From the NCBI GenBank assembly GCA_963846775.1, contig CAWJXB010000003.1, positions 124,001 to 188,000 of the forward strand: a stretch of DNA of 64,000 bases, written 5' to 3'. Both the position numbers and the translations under genes were made by a program. Shown here piece by piece: positions 1-8,142 of the stretch. Position 1 is the first letter of the stretch. Every line of letters starts with the position of its first letter. The notes beneath the pieces were generated by a model, which was given only the letters and a program-made list of their open reading frames with translations, did no database searches and had not been told where the DNA came from. The stretch is from CAVYXA01 sp963846775 (GTDB lineage Bacteria; Verrucomicrobiota; Verrucomicrobiia; Chthoniobacterales; UBA10450).

Positions 1-1
1 G

Positions 2-1285
2 GGGCAATTCCCGCTCCACGTCTGGTTGCCGGACGCGATGGAGGGCCCAACGCCGGTGAGCGCATTGATTCACGCTGCCACCATGGTGGCAGCGGGCGTT
101 TTTCTTGTCGCGCGGGTCTATCCGATTTTCGCTCTGGGCGCGATCGACGGGGTGACCGCATCGTTAACGGTTGTGGTCTGGATCGGTGTGATCACAGGGT
201 TGATGGCGGCCCTGATAGCGATCGCACAGTCGGACATCAAACGCATCCTCGCCTATTCGACCGTCTCGCAGCTTGGTCTCATGATGGTGTCGTTAGGCGT
301 GGGCGGCGTGGCGGCGGGCATCATGCATCTGTTGGCGCACGGATTTTTCAAGGCCCTCCTTTTTCTCGGCTCCGGCTCGGTTATTCACGGCTGTCATCAC
401 GAGCAGGATATTCGCAAAATGGGTGGGTTACGCGGGCGAATGAGGATCACCTTCTTCACCTACGCCGTCGGCATGATGGCCTTGAGCGGCGTGCCTTTCT
501 TTTTTTCCGGCGCCTGGACAAAAGAAGAAATTTTGCACGTCGCCGCGCATTGGCCGGCCTCGAAGGCGCCGTATTATCTCACCCTCGTCGGCGTTGTCTT
601 GACCGCCGTCTACATGATGCGGCAGATCATTTATGTTTTTCTCGGTCAGGCGCGTGTTGCATCGCGAACCGCTCACGAGAGCCCGGGCGTGATGACATGG
701 CCTCTGATCGTGCTCGCATTGTCTACGATCGGCTTCAGCGTTGTCCTCACGCCCGCCTGGCCCTGGCTCCATTATTACTTGTTAGGCGAGACACATATTG
801 AGCCGACTTCTTTGATCCAACCAATGCTTTTGATTTCAGTCGCCCTGGTGACGATCGGCGTCGGCCTCGCGTTAGTGATTTATCGGAAAGTGGGCACACT
901 CGATCGGGAAGTTGAGATCGATCCATTGGCCGAGGCCCAACCAACTCTGTTCCGATTTCTCGAAAAGAAAATGTGGATCGACGAATTTTATCAGGGAACC
1001 GTCATCCTTTGGAGCAAAATCCTCGCACGCTTGTCCGATTGGATGGATCGCTACTTCTGGGATGGACTGGTGCGCGGGTTTGGCCGGCTTGGTCAGCTTT
1101 TCGGAATCTTTACAACCAACGTCGATGAGCACGGCATCAACGCCGGTGTTGATGAAGTGACGGTCGGCGCGCGCGGCCTGGGCCGGGTGATGTCGAGCTG
1201 GCATTCGGGACAGATCCAAACTTACCTCGGCATTGTCGCCATTGGCATGCTGATGCTGCTCCTTTTCTTCGCATGGTTGGCTTGA
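2..1285 (+). CDS. nuoL: NADH-quinone oxidoreductase subunit L (3' part)
   Basis: C-terminal 427 residues of the antiporter-like proton-pumping subunit of respiratory complex I, in the inner membrane. The reading frame is open to the window edge and already reads GQFPLHVWLPDAMEGPTPVS, the conserved segment around the pumping-channel helices, so the start lies outside. HAATMVAAG and DIKRILAYSTVSQLG (with the conserved Lys) are family signatures. The C-terminus has the expected soluble linker, a long amphipathic stretch and a last membrane helix. The stop overlaps the nuoM start by 13 bp, so the two are translationally coupled. The identification is secure; only the 5' end is missing. Confidence 0.96.
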   Translation, partial: GQFPLHVWLPDAMEGPTPVSALIHAATMVAAGVFLVARVYPIFALGAIDGVTASLTVVVWIGVITGLMAALIAIAQSDIKRILAYSTVSQLGLMMVSLGVGGVAAGIMHLLAHGFFKALLFLGSGSVIHGCHHEQDIRKMGGLRGRMRITFFTYAVGMMALSGVPFFFSGAWTKEEILHVAAHWPASKAPYYLTLVGVVLTAVYMMRQIIYVFLGQARVASRTAHESPGVMTWPLIVLALSTIGFSVVLTPAWPWLHYYLLGETHIEPTSLIQPMLLISVALVTIGVGLALVIYRKVGTLDREVEIDPLAEAQPTLFRFLEKKMWIDEFYQGTVILWSKILARLSDWMDRYFWDGLVRGFGRLGQLFGIFTTNVDEHGINAGVDEVTVGARGLGRVMSSWHSGQIQTYLGIVAIGMLMLLLFFAWLA

Positions 1286-2748
1286 TCAGCGCGCTCATCA
1301 TGATTCCGCTGGTTGGCGCATTTGCGCTTTACGCTGGGCGTCCGGGAAGCGCGCGCGTGATCGCGCTGATGTTTAACACGCTCGCGGCGCTCTGCGCGTT
1401 GCTGCTGTGGCAAAAATTCGACTCAAACGCTACCGGCCTTCAACTCGTTGAACGCCACGCCTGGATCCCAAGCGTCGGCGCCGAATACCTGGTCGGGATT
1501 GATGGTTTAAGTCTGCTCCTCGTTTTACTGACGACTTTGATCGTTCCGTTCGCATTTCTCGCCCAACCACTCGATCGCGGCGCGTGCGCGCTGATGTTGA
1601 TCATGCAGGCCGCGCTCTATGGCACCTTCACGGCCCAGAATTTCGTTCTCTGGTTTCTCTTTTACGAGATGAGTCTGATCCCAGCTTTCCTGCTCATCAA
1701 AATCTGGGGCGGAGAAAAACGCGACCACGCCGCGATGAAGTTCTTTCTCTACACTTTCCTCGGTAGCGTCGCGATGCTGCTCGGCTTTCTCGGCATTTAT
1801 TTTTCCAAAGGCACATTCGATTTCGGGCAACTTGTCGATCTTGCCAAGACCGGACCATTGTTGAACGGCAAGTTCGCCTGGCTCGCGTTCGCCGGAATTT
1901 TTCTTGGACTCGCAGTCAAGGTGCCCCTCTTTCCGTTTCACACCTGGCTGCCCGATGCCTACGAAACTGCTCCGACGGGTGTGTCGATGGTACTGACCGG
2001 TGCCCTCTCAAAAATGGGCGTTTACGGTTTTGTGCGTTTGTTGCTGCCCCTTTTTCCTAACGAGATCAAAATCTTTGGCCCGTGGCTTCTCGGCCTGGCC
2101 GTTTGCTCAATCGTATTCGCCCCATTGGCCGCGTGGGCGCAGCGCGACCTCAAACGAATGGTCGCGTATCTGTCCATCAATCATCTCGGTTATTGCATGC
2201 TCGGCCTCTTCGCCATCACGGCCAGACCGACCTCATCCGTGATCGACATGCACGCGGCATTAAGCGGCGTGTTTATGCAAATCTTCAACCACGGGATCAC
2301 TGCGGCCACGCTGTTTTACTTTGTCGGTTTGCTCGAACAACGCCGCGGCCTGCGCGGGATCGACGATTTTGGCGGCCTGATGCAACGGACACCGCTCCTC
2401 TGCGGCTGGATGAGCGTCGCCATGTTTTCCTCACTCGGTCTTCCCGGCTTGAACGGATTCATCGGTGAATTCCTGATTTTCAAAGGCTCGTTCGCAATCG
2501 CCGCCGCCTTCACCTCTATCGCCGTTCTCGGCTTGCTCTTCACTGCGGTCACGTTCATGCGCGCGATGCAATCACTCTTTAGCGGACCGCTCGCGGAAAG
2601 TTGCGGCGCAATTGTCGATCTTAGGCGAGGTGAAAAGTTCGTCATTCTTCCGGTCGCGCTGCTCATGTTCGCCATCGGGATCGCGCCGCAGTTCATATTC
2701 AACATTTTCAACACGACCATTGTTCAGATGGCTCGGTTGTGGAGCTGA
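1273..2748 (+). CDS. nuoM: NADH-quinone oxidoreductase subunit M (first copy)
   Basis: A 491-residue antiporter-like subunit of complex I with about 14 hydrophobic helices, the normal family length. Residues needed for proton transfer are present: Glu132 in the LFYE motif, Lys216 in AVKVPLFPFHTW, Lys247 in ALSKMG and the late Glu in NGFIGEF. It starts inside the end of nuoL. It is followed, after 11 bp, by an ORF6N-domain gene and then by a second, divergent nuoM. This copy looks fully functional and is probably the canonical NuoM. Confidence 0.96.
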   Translation: MVGLISALIMIPLVGAFALYAGRPGSARVIALMFNTLAALCALLLWQKFDSNATGLQLVERHAWIPSVGAEYLVGIDGLSLLLVLLTTLIVPFAFLAQPLDRGACALMLIMQAALYGTFTAQNFVLWFLFYEMSLIPAFLLIKIWGGEKRDHAAMKFFLYTFLGSVAMLLGFLGIYFSKGTFDFGQLVDLAKTGPLLNGKFAWLAFAGIFLGLAVKVPLFPFHTWLPDAYETAPTGVSMVLTGALSKMGVYGFVRLLLPLFPNEIKIFGPWLLGLAVCSIVFAPLAAWAQRDLKRMVAYLSINHLGYCMLGLFAITARPTSSVIDMHAALSGVFMQIFNHGITAATLFYFVGLLEQRRGLRGIDDFGGLMQRTPLLCGWMSVAMFSSLGLPGLNGFIGEFLIFKGSFAIAAAFTSIAVLGLLFTAVTFMRAMQSLFSGPLAESCGAIVDLRRGEKFVILPVALLMFAIGIAPQFIFNIFNTTIVQMARLWS

Positions 2749-2759
2749 ACCTCGACGCA

Positions 2760-3311
2760 ATGAGCAATGGAATCATTCCTGTCGAACAAATTGCCCGCCG
2801 AATCGTTTTCCTGCGTGGTGAGAAGGTTATGCTCGGTCAGGATTTGGCGAAACTATACGGCGTCACGGTTAGTGCGTTGATCCAAGCAGTCAAACGGAAC
2901 GCGGATCGATTCCCTGAAGATTTCATGTATTCGCTTACGTCAGAGGAATTTGTGCATTTGAAATCACAATTTGTGATTTCAAGCTGGGGTGGTTTGCGCA
3001 AGCGCCCCTATGCTTTTACCGAGCAAGGCATCGCCATGCTTTCGAGTGTCCTCACGAGCGACCGCGCGATCAAAGTTAACATCGCGATCATGCGCGCGTT
3101 TGTGAAATTGCGGCGAGCATTGGAGACAAATCGCGAACTGGCCCGCAAGTTTGCGGAACTCGAAGCGCGGGTCGACAAACACGACGAAGAAATTAGCGAG
3201 ATCATGGAAGCAATCCGGCAATTGATGTCGCCGTCCGAAGAACCACGACGCGAAATTGGATTTCATGTGCGCGAGAAAGCGCCGCGTTATCGCGTGCGTA
3301 AACGGACATGA
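2760..3311 (+). CDS. ORF6N-domain (phage antirepressor-like) DNA-binding protein inside the nuo operon
   Basis: A 183-residue protein. The N-terminal two thirds carry the ORF6N pattern (RRIVFLRGEKVMLGQDLAKLY, then a PEDFMYSLT-like segment and PYAFTEQGIAMLSSVL). The C-terminus is a charged probable coiled coil (about residues 110-150). ORF6N is a DNA-binding domain known from phage antirepressors and from many free-standing bacterial genes of unknown role. ATG 2760 is chosen because it begins the family N-terminus; a GTG at 2739 would overlap nuoM. The stop overlaps the next nuoM start as ATGA. The gene therefore sits fully inside a complex I operon and would be co-transcribed. Its role there is unknown. 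Confidence 0.85.
   Translation: MSNGIIPVEQIARRIVFLRGEKVMLGQDLAKLYGVTVSALIQAVKRNADRFPEDFMYSLTSEEFVHLKSQFVISSWGGLRKRPYAFTEQGIAMLSSVLTSDRAIKVNIAIMRAFVKLRRALETNRELARKFAELEARVDKHDEEISEIMEAIRQLMSPSEEPRREIGFHVREKAPRYRVRKRT
2958..2982 (+). repeat. Inverted repeat inside the ORF6N gene
   Basis: Perfect 11-bp arms (TTGAAATCACA and TGTGATTTCAA) around a 3-base centre (ATT). It lies in the codons for LKSQFVIS, a segment that is itself typical of ORF6N proteins. It could form an mRNA hairpin or be an operator for the protein's own DNA-binding domain; the sequence alone cannot decide. Confidence 0.7.
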
Positions 3312-4775
3312 TTTCCTGGACGATTTACTTCACGTTTGGCGGTTCCGTGCTGACGCTGCTGATGCCGCGCGTGTTTTCGCGCTGGATCGCGCTCGCCACC
3401 ACGCTTGCCGGACTGGCGATTGGTCTCGCCGCTTTTTTCTCGCCGGATGTCGATCTTGCGCATTTCACCACAATCGTGAGCGTGCCGTGGATCCCGGCGC
3501 TCGGGATGAATTATCATCTCGCGGTCGATGGCGTCAGTCTGACCATGGTGCTTGTTACCGGCATTTCCGCGGTTAGCACGGTTCTCTTTTCCTTCGACGC
3601 CGACGAACGCCAGAACGAATTTTTCTTCTGGCTGCTGCTCGTGGTAGGCGGGTCATACGGTGTCTTTCTCAGCGCTGATCTGTTTTTGCTCTTCCTCTTC
3701 TACGAGTTAGTGATCGTGCCGAAGTATTTTCTCATCGCGATCTTCGGCTCGACCAACAAGGAATACGGCGCGATGAAGCTGACGCTTTATTCCTTTTTTG
3801 GTGGTGCGCTGGTCTTCATTGGGATCCTCGCCGCCTACGTGACGGCTGGTTCGTTAGATCTGAACCAGCTGGCGCAGTTCCAATTTTCAACCCCACTGCA
3901 AGCGTGGGCCTTCCCGGCCTTATTTCTCGGTTTCGCCGTGCTCGCCGGCATCTGGCCGTTGCACACTTGGGCGCCGACCGGTCACGTCGCTGCGCCGACG
4001 GCTGGTTCAATGTTGCTGGCCGGGATCGTGATGAAACTCGGCGCTTACGGCGGATTGCGCGTCGCGATGAATGTTTTCCCGCAAGGGTTCCATATGTGGA
4101 GCAGATGGATCGCGCTGCTCGGCGGTGATCGGGATTGTCTATGCCGCCGCGGTGGCGCTGCGCCAGCGCGATCTCAAGTTCGTGATCGGCTATTCCAGCG
4201 TGAGCCATATGGGATTCGTGTTGCTCGGCCTGGCCACAGCGAACGCGCTCGGCGTTTCCGGCGCGGTGCTGCAAATGTTTTCGCATGGTGTCATCGCCGC
4301 TCTGCTCTTCGCCGTCGCCGGGCGCATGATTTATCGGCGCACGCATACGCGTGATCTCGATCAATTGTCGATATTGCAATTGAATCGCGCGCTGCCGTTC
4401 GCTGCATTCACGTTTGTCATCGCGTCCGCCGCGTCGATGGGCATTCCCGGTTTCAGCGGATTCGCCGCCGAGATTACGATTCTGATCGGCGCGTGGAAAA
4501 GTTTTCCATTGGCGGTTTGGGTCACGGGAATAGGAATGGTCCTCGTCGCTGCGTTCACGTTGCGCGCGCTGGTGAAATCGTTCTTCAGCGGGGTGCGAAT
4601 GCAACAAGGCCGCGTTTCGGTCGATCCTGATTGGAACGAGCAGCAAGCCATCACGCTGCCCGAAAAATGCGGTGCTTGTTTGCTCATGTTTGCCACGCTC
4701 GCGGTCGGACTCTATCCCAAATTGTTGCTCGATCGCATCCAACCCGCCGTCGAAGCGATGCGCTTTTTGAAATGA
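3308..4775 (+). pseudogene. Second, divergent NuoM-like subunit, frame broken near 4124
   Basis: The reading frame from ATG 3308 gives about 272 residues of a NuoM-like antiporter subunit up to IALLGG. The rest (VIGIVYAAAVALRQRDLK to the end) continues one base further on, so one extra base lies near 4121-4125. The total length is 489 codons plus one base. Glu133 of the FYE motif, Lys243 (VMKLGAYG) and the late Glu (FSGFAAEI) are present. The lysine of the AVK(V/M)P motif is Leu212 here (AVLAGIWPLHTW), and the LPDA element reads APTG. No slippery heptamer or shifty stop is visible, so this is a sequencing error or true decay. It is coupled to the ORF6N gene upstream and to nuoN downstream (ATGA overlap). 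Confidence 0.85.
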
Positions 4776-6227
4776 ACTATCTCGATCTTCTCAAGTTCGC
4801 TTCGCCCGAAGCGGTCGTTGTAGTGACCGCGCTGGTTGTGCTGTCGATCGGCCTGCTGACAACGCGAGCGGCAACGATCTGCTCGGTTGTCGCCGGTGTC
4901 GGTCTGGTGACGGCAATCTTCGCGGTGTCGATGTTACCGCGGAACGCAGTCCTGTTCGGCGGGATGCTGGTGCTGTCGCCGCTCACGTCCCTCTTCAAGA
5001 TTATTTGCATCGTGCTCGCGTTTTTCACCGTGCTTCTGGCGAGCGGCGAGCGTTTGCGGAACCAGGGTGAATATCTCGCGCTGATCTTGCTGGCTACGGT
5101 CGGCCTGATGTTGCTGGTCGGTAGCGAAGAACTACTCATGATTTTTATTGGGCTCGAGCTGCTTGGTCTCTCGCTTTATGTCCTGACCGCGTTTAACAAG
5201 ACCGATCCGCAGCCGGGACTCGGCCGAAGCGGGCCTGAAATATTTCCTGTTTGGCAGCACGGCGAGCGCATTCACACTTTTTGGAATCAGTGTGATCTAT
5301 GGAATGTCAGGATCGACATTTCTGGCCGCTATCGGCCAGAAATTGGCAACGGGTTCCGTGCCACCATTCCTCGCCGCCGGAATCGTCATGACGTTGATCG
5401 GCTTCGCCTTTAAAATCGCCGCTGCGCCGTTTCATCTCTGGGCGCCGGACGCCTATCAAGGCGCGCCGGTGCCGAGCGCGGCTTTCATTGCATCCGGATC
5501 GAAAGTCGCATCGTTCGTGGTGCTCGGAAAAATCGTGCTCGTCGGCTTCGCGCCAGTCCATGGCAGCGCCGATTGGCACGGGCTGATGGCCGGCTGGTCG
5601 CCTCTGCTCGCCCTGCTCGCTGCATTGTCGATCTTGCTAGGCAATTTTGTGGCGCTGGCGCAAACGAATCTGCGCCGGCTCCTGGCGTATTCAGCCGTCG
5701 CGCATGGTGGTTATACGTTGCTCGGGCTTGTCGCCGGCGGCGACGACGGATTTTCGGCAACGCTTTTTTACACGACAGTTTACGCCATCACGCTCATCGG
5801 CGCATTCGGTGTTGTCGGGCTCGTGCGCCGCGAAACCGGCGGCGACGATCTGCAAAATTTCGCGGGACTGAGCGCGCGTTCGCCGTGGCTCGCCGGGTGC
5901 ATGGCGATTTTCATGCTTTCGCTCGCGGGGATGCCGCCGCTGGCCGGATTCTTTGGGAAATTCTATCTCTTTAGCGTCGCGTTTCGCGCCGGCCCAGACC
6001 ACGGGCTGGTCTGGCTGGTCGTGGTCGCGCTCTTCGGCAGCCTCGTTTCCCTCTATTACTATTTGATTGTGCTAAAGGTGATCTTCGTCGATCACGCCGA
6101 GTCCATTTTCACTCGTCACGCATCACTCGTCACTCGCTCTGGTGTGACCGCCCTCGCCGTTCTCGTTCTCTTGCTCGGTGTGCTGCCACAAGCGTTAGCC
6201 TCGCGAATCCTCGCTTGCTTTCCTTAA
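4772..6227 (+). pseudogene. nuoN: NADH-quinone oxidoreductase subunit N, frame broken near 5221
   Basis: This is the last complex I antiporter-like subunit. ATG 4772 overlaps the previous stop. The first 146 residues run to FNKTDPQ, and the expected AEAGLKYFLFGSTASAFTLFG is read one base later, so one extra base lies around 5215-5222. The two frames together make 485 codons, the normal NuoN size. Glu129 (IGLELLGLS) and the lysine in FAFKIAAAPFHLW are present. Near the C-terminus the residues FTRHASLVTRS are encoded by a 7-bp tandem repeat (6111-6138). Since nuoN is normally essential for complex I, an assembly or base-call error is at least as likely as real loss. Confidence 0.88.
6111..6138. 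repeat. Heptamer tandem repeat within nuoN
   Basis: Four consecutive 7-bp units: ACTCGTC, ACGCATC, ACTCGTC, ACTCGCT. The same unit type appears in the intergenic heptamer run at 59050-59128. Here it is read through in frame and adds a polar stretch to the NuoN C-terminal region. Confidence 0.75.
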
Positions 6228-6279
6228 ATTTTTGCATCGACAGCCGCCTACGGAGATTGCAAGAGTTAGGCCCGCAAAG

Positions 6280-7248
6280 ATGGGAAGTATCAGCGAATTC
6301 ATTGATCGGCATTACCGGCATTTCAACGCGGCCGTGTTGAAAGATGCCGCCAACGCCTACAGCGCGCATCTGGACAGCGGCGGAAAAATGATGGTCACGC
6401 TCGCGGGCGCGATGAGCACGGCCGAGCTCGGCCTTTCGCTCGCGGAAATGATTCGCCAGGACAAAGTCCATGCCATCACCTGCACGGGGGCGAACTTGGA
6501 GGAAGACTTGTTCAACCTCGTTGCGCGCAGCCATTACGAGCGCCTGCCCAATTACCGCGAGCTTAGTCCGCAGCAGGAAGAACAATTGCTCGCGCGCCAT
6601 TTGAATCGGGTCACCGATACCTGCATTCCCGAAGAGGAAGCCATCCGCCGGATCGAGCGCGTCGTCATCGAAGAATGGATCGCGGCGGCGAAAAACAAGC
6701 AGAGCTTTTTCCCGCACGAATTCTTGTTCAAGATCCTGCGCGAATGCCGGCTAAAGAAATTTTACGAAATCGATCCGGCTGACAGTTGGATGATGGCCGC
6801 CGCGCAAAAAAATCTGCCGATGTTTGTTCCGGGCTGGGAGGATTCCACCCTGGGAAACATCTACGCGGCGCGCTGCATGGAAAACGAGATTGGCGACATT
6901 CATACCGCGCGATCGGGCATCGAGTACATGATAGAGCTGGCCGATTGGTATCGTCGAGTGACCGCGAACTCGGCCGTCGGCTTCTTCCAGATCGGCGGTG
7001 GGATCGCCGGAGATTTTCCCATTTGCGTGGTCCCGATGCTCAATCAGGACCTACGCGCGTCCGTGCCGGAATGGGCCTACTTTTGCCAGATCAGCGATTC
7101 GACCACCAGCTACGGCTCGTATTCCGGCGCCGTCCCTAACGAGAAGATTACCTGGGGCAAACTCCGCGCCGCCACGCCACGTTTCATCATCGAATCCGAC
7201 GCCACCATCGTGGCGCCATTGATATTTGCTAAAGTCCTGGGTTGGTAG
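6280..7248 (+). CDS. Deoxyhypusine-synthase-like NAD-dependent aminobutyl transferase
   Basis: A 322-residue soluble protein of the deoxyhypusine synthase fold. The TWGK motif carries the lysine (Lys294 from the chosen start) that in eukaryotic DHS forms the imine with the aminobutyl group of spermidine. FQIGGGIAGD matches the NAD-binding glycine loop, and the end (ESDATIVAPLIF) is typical. The His-His pair that follows the glycine loop in eIF5A-modifying enzymes is replaced (IAGDFPI). Bacteria have no eIF5A, and plant homospermidine synthase is known to derive from DHS, so a polyamine product is the better guess than protein modification. ATG 6280 fits the conserved N-terminus; TTG 6232 is a weaker alternative. 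It lies 52 bp after nuoN. Confidence 0.82.
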   Translation: MGSISEFIDRHYRHFNAAVLKDAANAYSAHLDSGGKMMVTLAGAMSTAELGLSLAEMIRQDKVHAITCTGANLEEDLFNLVARSHYERLPNYRELSPQQEEQLLARHLNRVTDTCIPEEEAIRRIERVVIEEWIAAAKNKQSFFPHEFLFKILRECRLKKFYEIDPADSWMMAAAQKNLPMFVPGWEDSTLGNIYAARCMENEIGDIHTARSGIEYMIELADWYRRVTANSAVGFFQIGGGIAGDFPICVVPMLNQDLRASVPEWAYFCQISDSTTSYGSYSGAVPNEKITWGKLRAATPRFIIESDATIVAPLIFAKVLGW

Positions 7249-7358
7249 CCTGATCTCTTGCCACGCCTTAGCTTTAGCGAACGCAGGTTGCAAAAATCCT
7301 CGGCTGGTTACGCGAAACGCGCTTGACTCGCCCCGCGCGCCTGTAACAATCGCGTCCC

Positions 7359-8045
7359 ATGAAAACTTCCTTATTCGTTACGAGTGTTTTAATAGCCGCG
7401 TTTGCCGGTTCGGTCCTCGCGCAAACCGAGAAGAAAGAAGAAACGAAGCCTGAGCCAGTGGCGGTAGCCCCAGCGTCCGCAGCTGTTGCCCCGGCGGCGG
7501 CCGCGCCGAACGAGGCCGAGATGATGAAGCAGATGATGGAGATGTCGAAGATGAACGAGAACCACAAGCTTCTCTCCAGCCTCGACGGCAACTGGAATTA
7601 CGCCATCAAGATGTGGATGAATCCCGATCCGAACGCGAAGCCGCAGGAATCCAAAGGAATGGCGACCCGCAAGAGCGTGATGGGAGGTCGTTACGTCATG
7701 ATGGATGTAAGCGGCAAGTTCCAAATGCCGGGTGCCGACGGCAAAATGAAGGAGGTGCAATTCAAAGGCATGGGCCTGGAAGGTTACGATAACGTCAAGA
7801 AAAAGTTCGTCAGCTCATGGATCGATAACATGGGCACAGGGATTGAGTTTTTCGAAGGTGACTACGATCCGGCGACCAAGACGTTCAATTTCACAGGCGA
7901 AATGGAGCCCATGCCCGGCATGAAATCCCAAGTTCGTGAAGTGCTGAAGCTGACCGACAACAATCATATGATGTTGGAATGGTACGAAAATCAGGGCGGT
8001 CAGGAGAAAAAGACGATGGAAATTGCGTACACACGCAAGAGGTAA
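7359..8045 (+). CDS. Secreted DUF1579 family protein
   Basis: A 228-residue protein with a clear Sec signal peptide (cleavage expected near VLA-QT, residues 20-22), then an Ala/Pro-rich linker and a Met-rich helix (EMMKQMMEMSKMNENHKLL). The C-terminal domain matches DUF1579: LDGNWNY, MGGRYVMMDVSGK, MGLEGYDN, and a closing TMEIAYTRK. DUF1579 proteins are lipocalin-like and of unknown function. The gene stands alone and converges on the PBP2 gene, with a hairpin pair between them that may end both transcripts. Confidence 0.85.
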   Translation: MKTSLFVTSVLIAAFAGSVLAQTEKKEETKPEPVAVAPASAAVAPAAAAPNEAEMMKQMMEMSKMNENHKLLSSLDGNWNYAIKMWMNPDPNAKPQESKGMATRKSVMGGRYVMMDVSGKFQMPGADGKMKEVQFKGMGLEGYDNVKKKFVSSWIDNMGTGIEFFEGDYDPATKTFNFTGEMEPMPGMKSQVREVLKLTDNNHMMLEWYENQGGQEKKTMEIAYTRKR

Positions 8046-8084
8046 AATTTAGCGACTTGCCATCGCGCCAGACGCTCAAGGAAC

Positions 8085-8132
8085 GACGGCTTGGGCAGCC
8101 GTCGCCCTAGACATGACGGCTTGGAAGCCGTC
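8085..8132. repeat. Two tandem hairpins between convergent genes
   Basis: Two successive inverted repeats with the same arm: GACGGCT..AGCCGTC at 8085-8103 and GACGGCTTGGAAGCCGTC at 8115-8132. They resemble single arms of the larger palindromic family in this window and may act as a two-way terminator. No U-tract follows on either strand. Confidence 0.7.
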
Positions 8133-8142
8133 ACCCCTTGAC

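Noticed and set aside
4121..4126. Programmed ribosomal frameshift in the second nuoM (and in nuoN)
   Set aside because: No slippery heptamer, in-frame stop, or downstream pseudoknot is visible at either break; an extra base is simpler.
3816..4742. 308-codon minus-strand frame over the second nuoM
   Set aside because: Composition is Arg/Gln/Glu-rich with no domain; it is the antisense shadow of a hydrophobic membrane protein gene.
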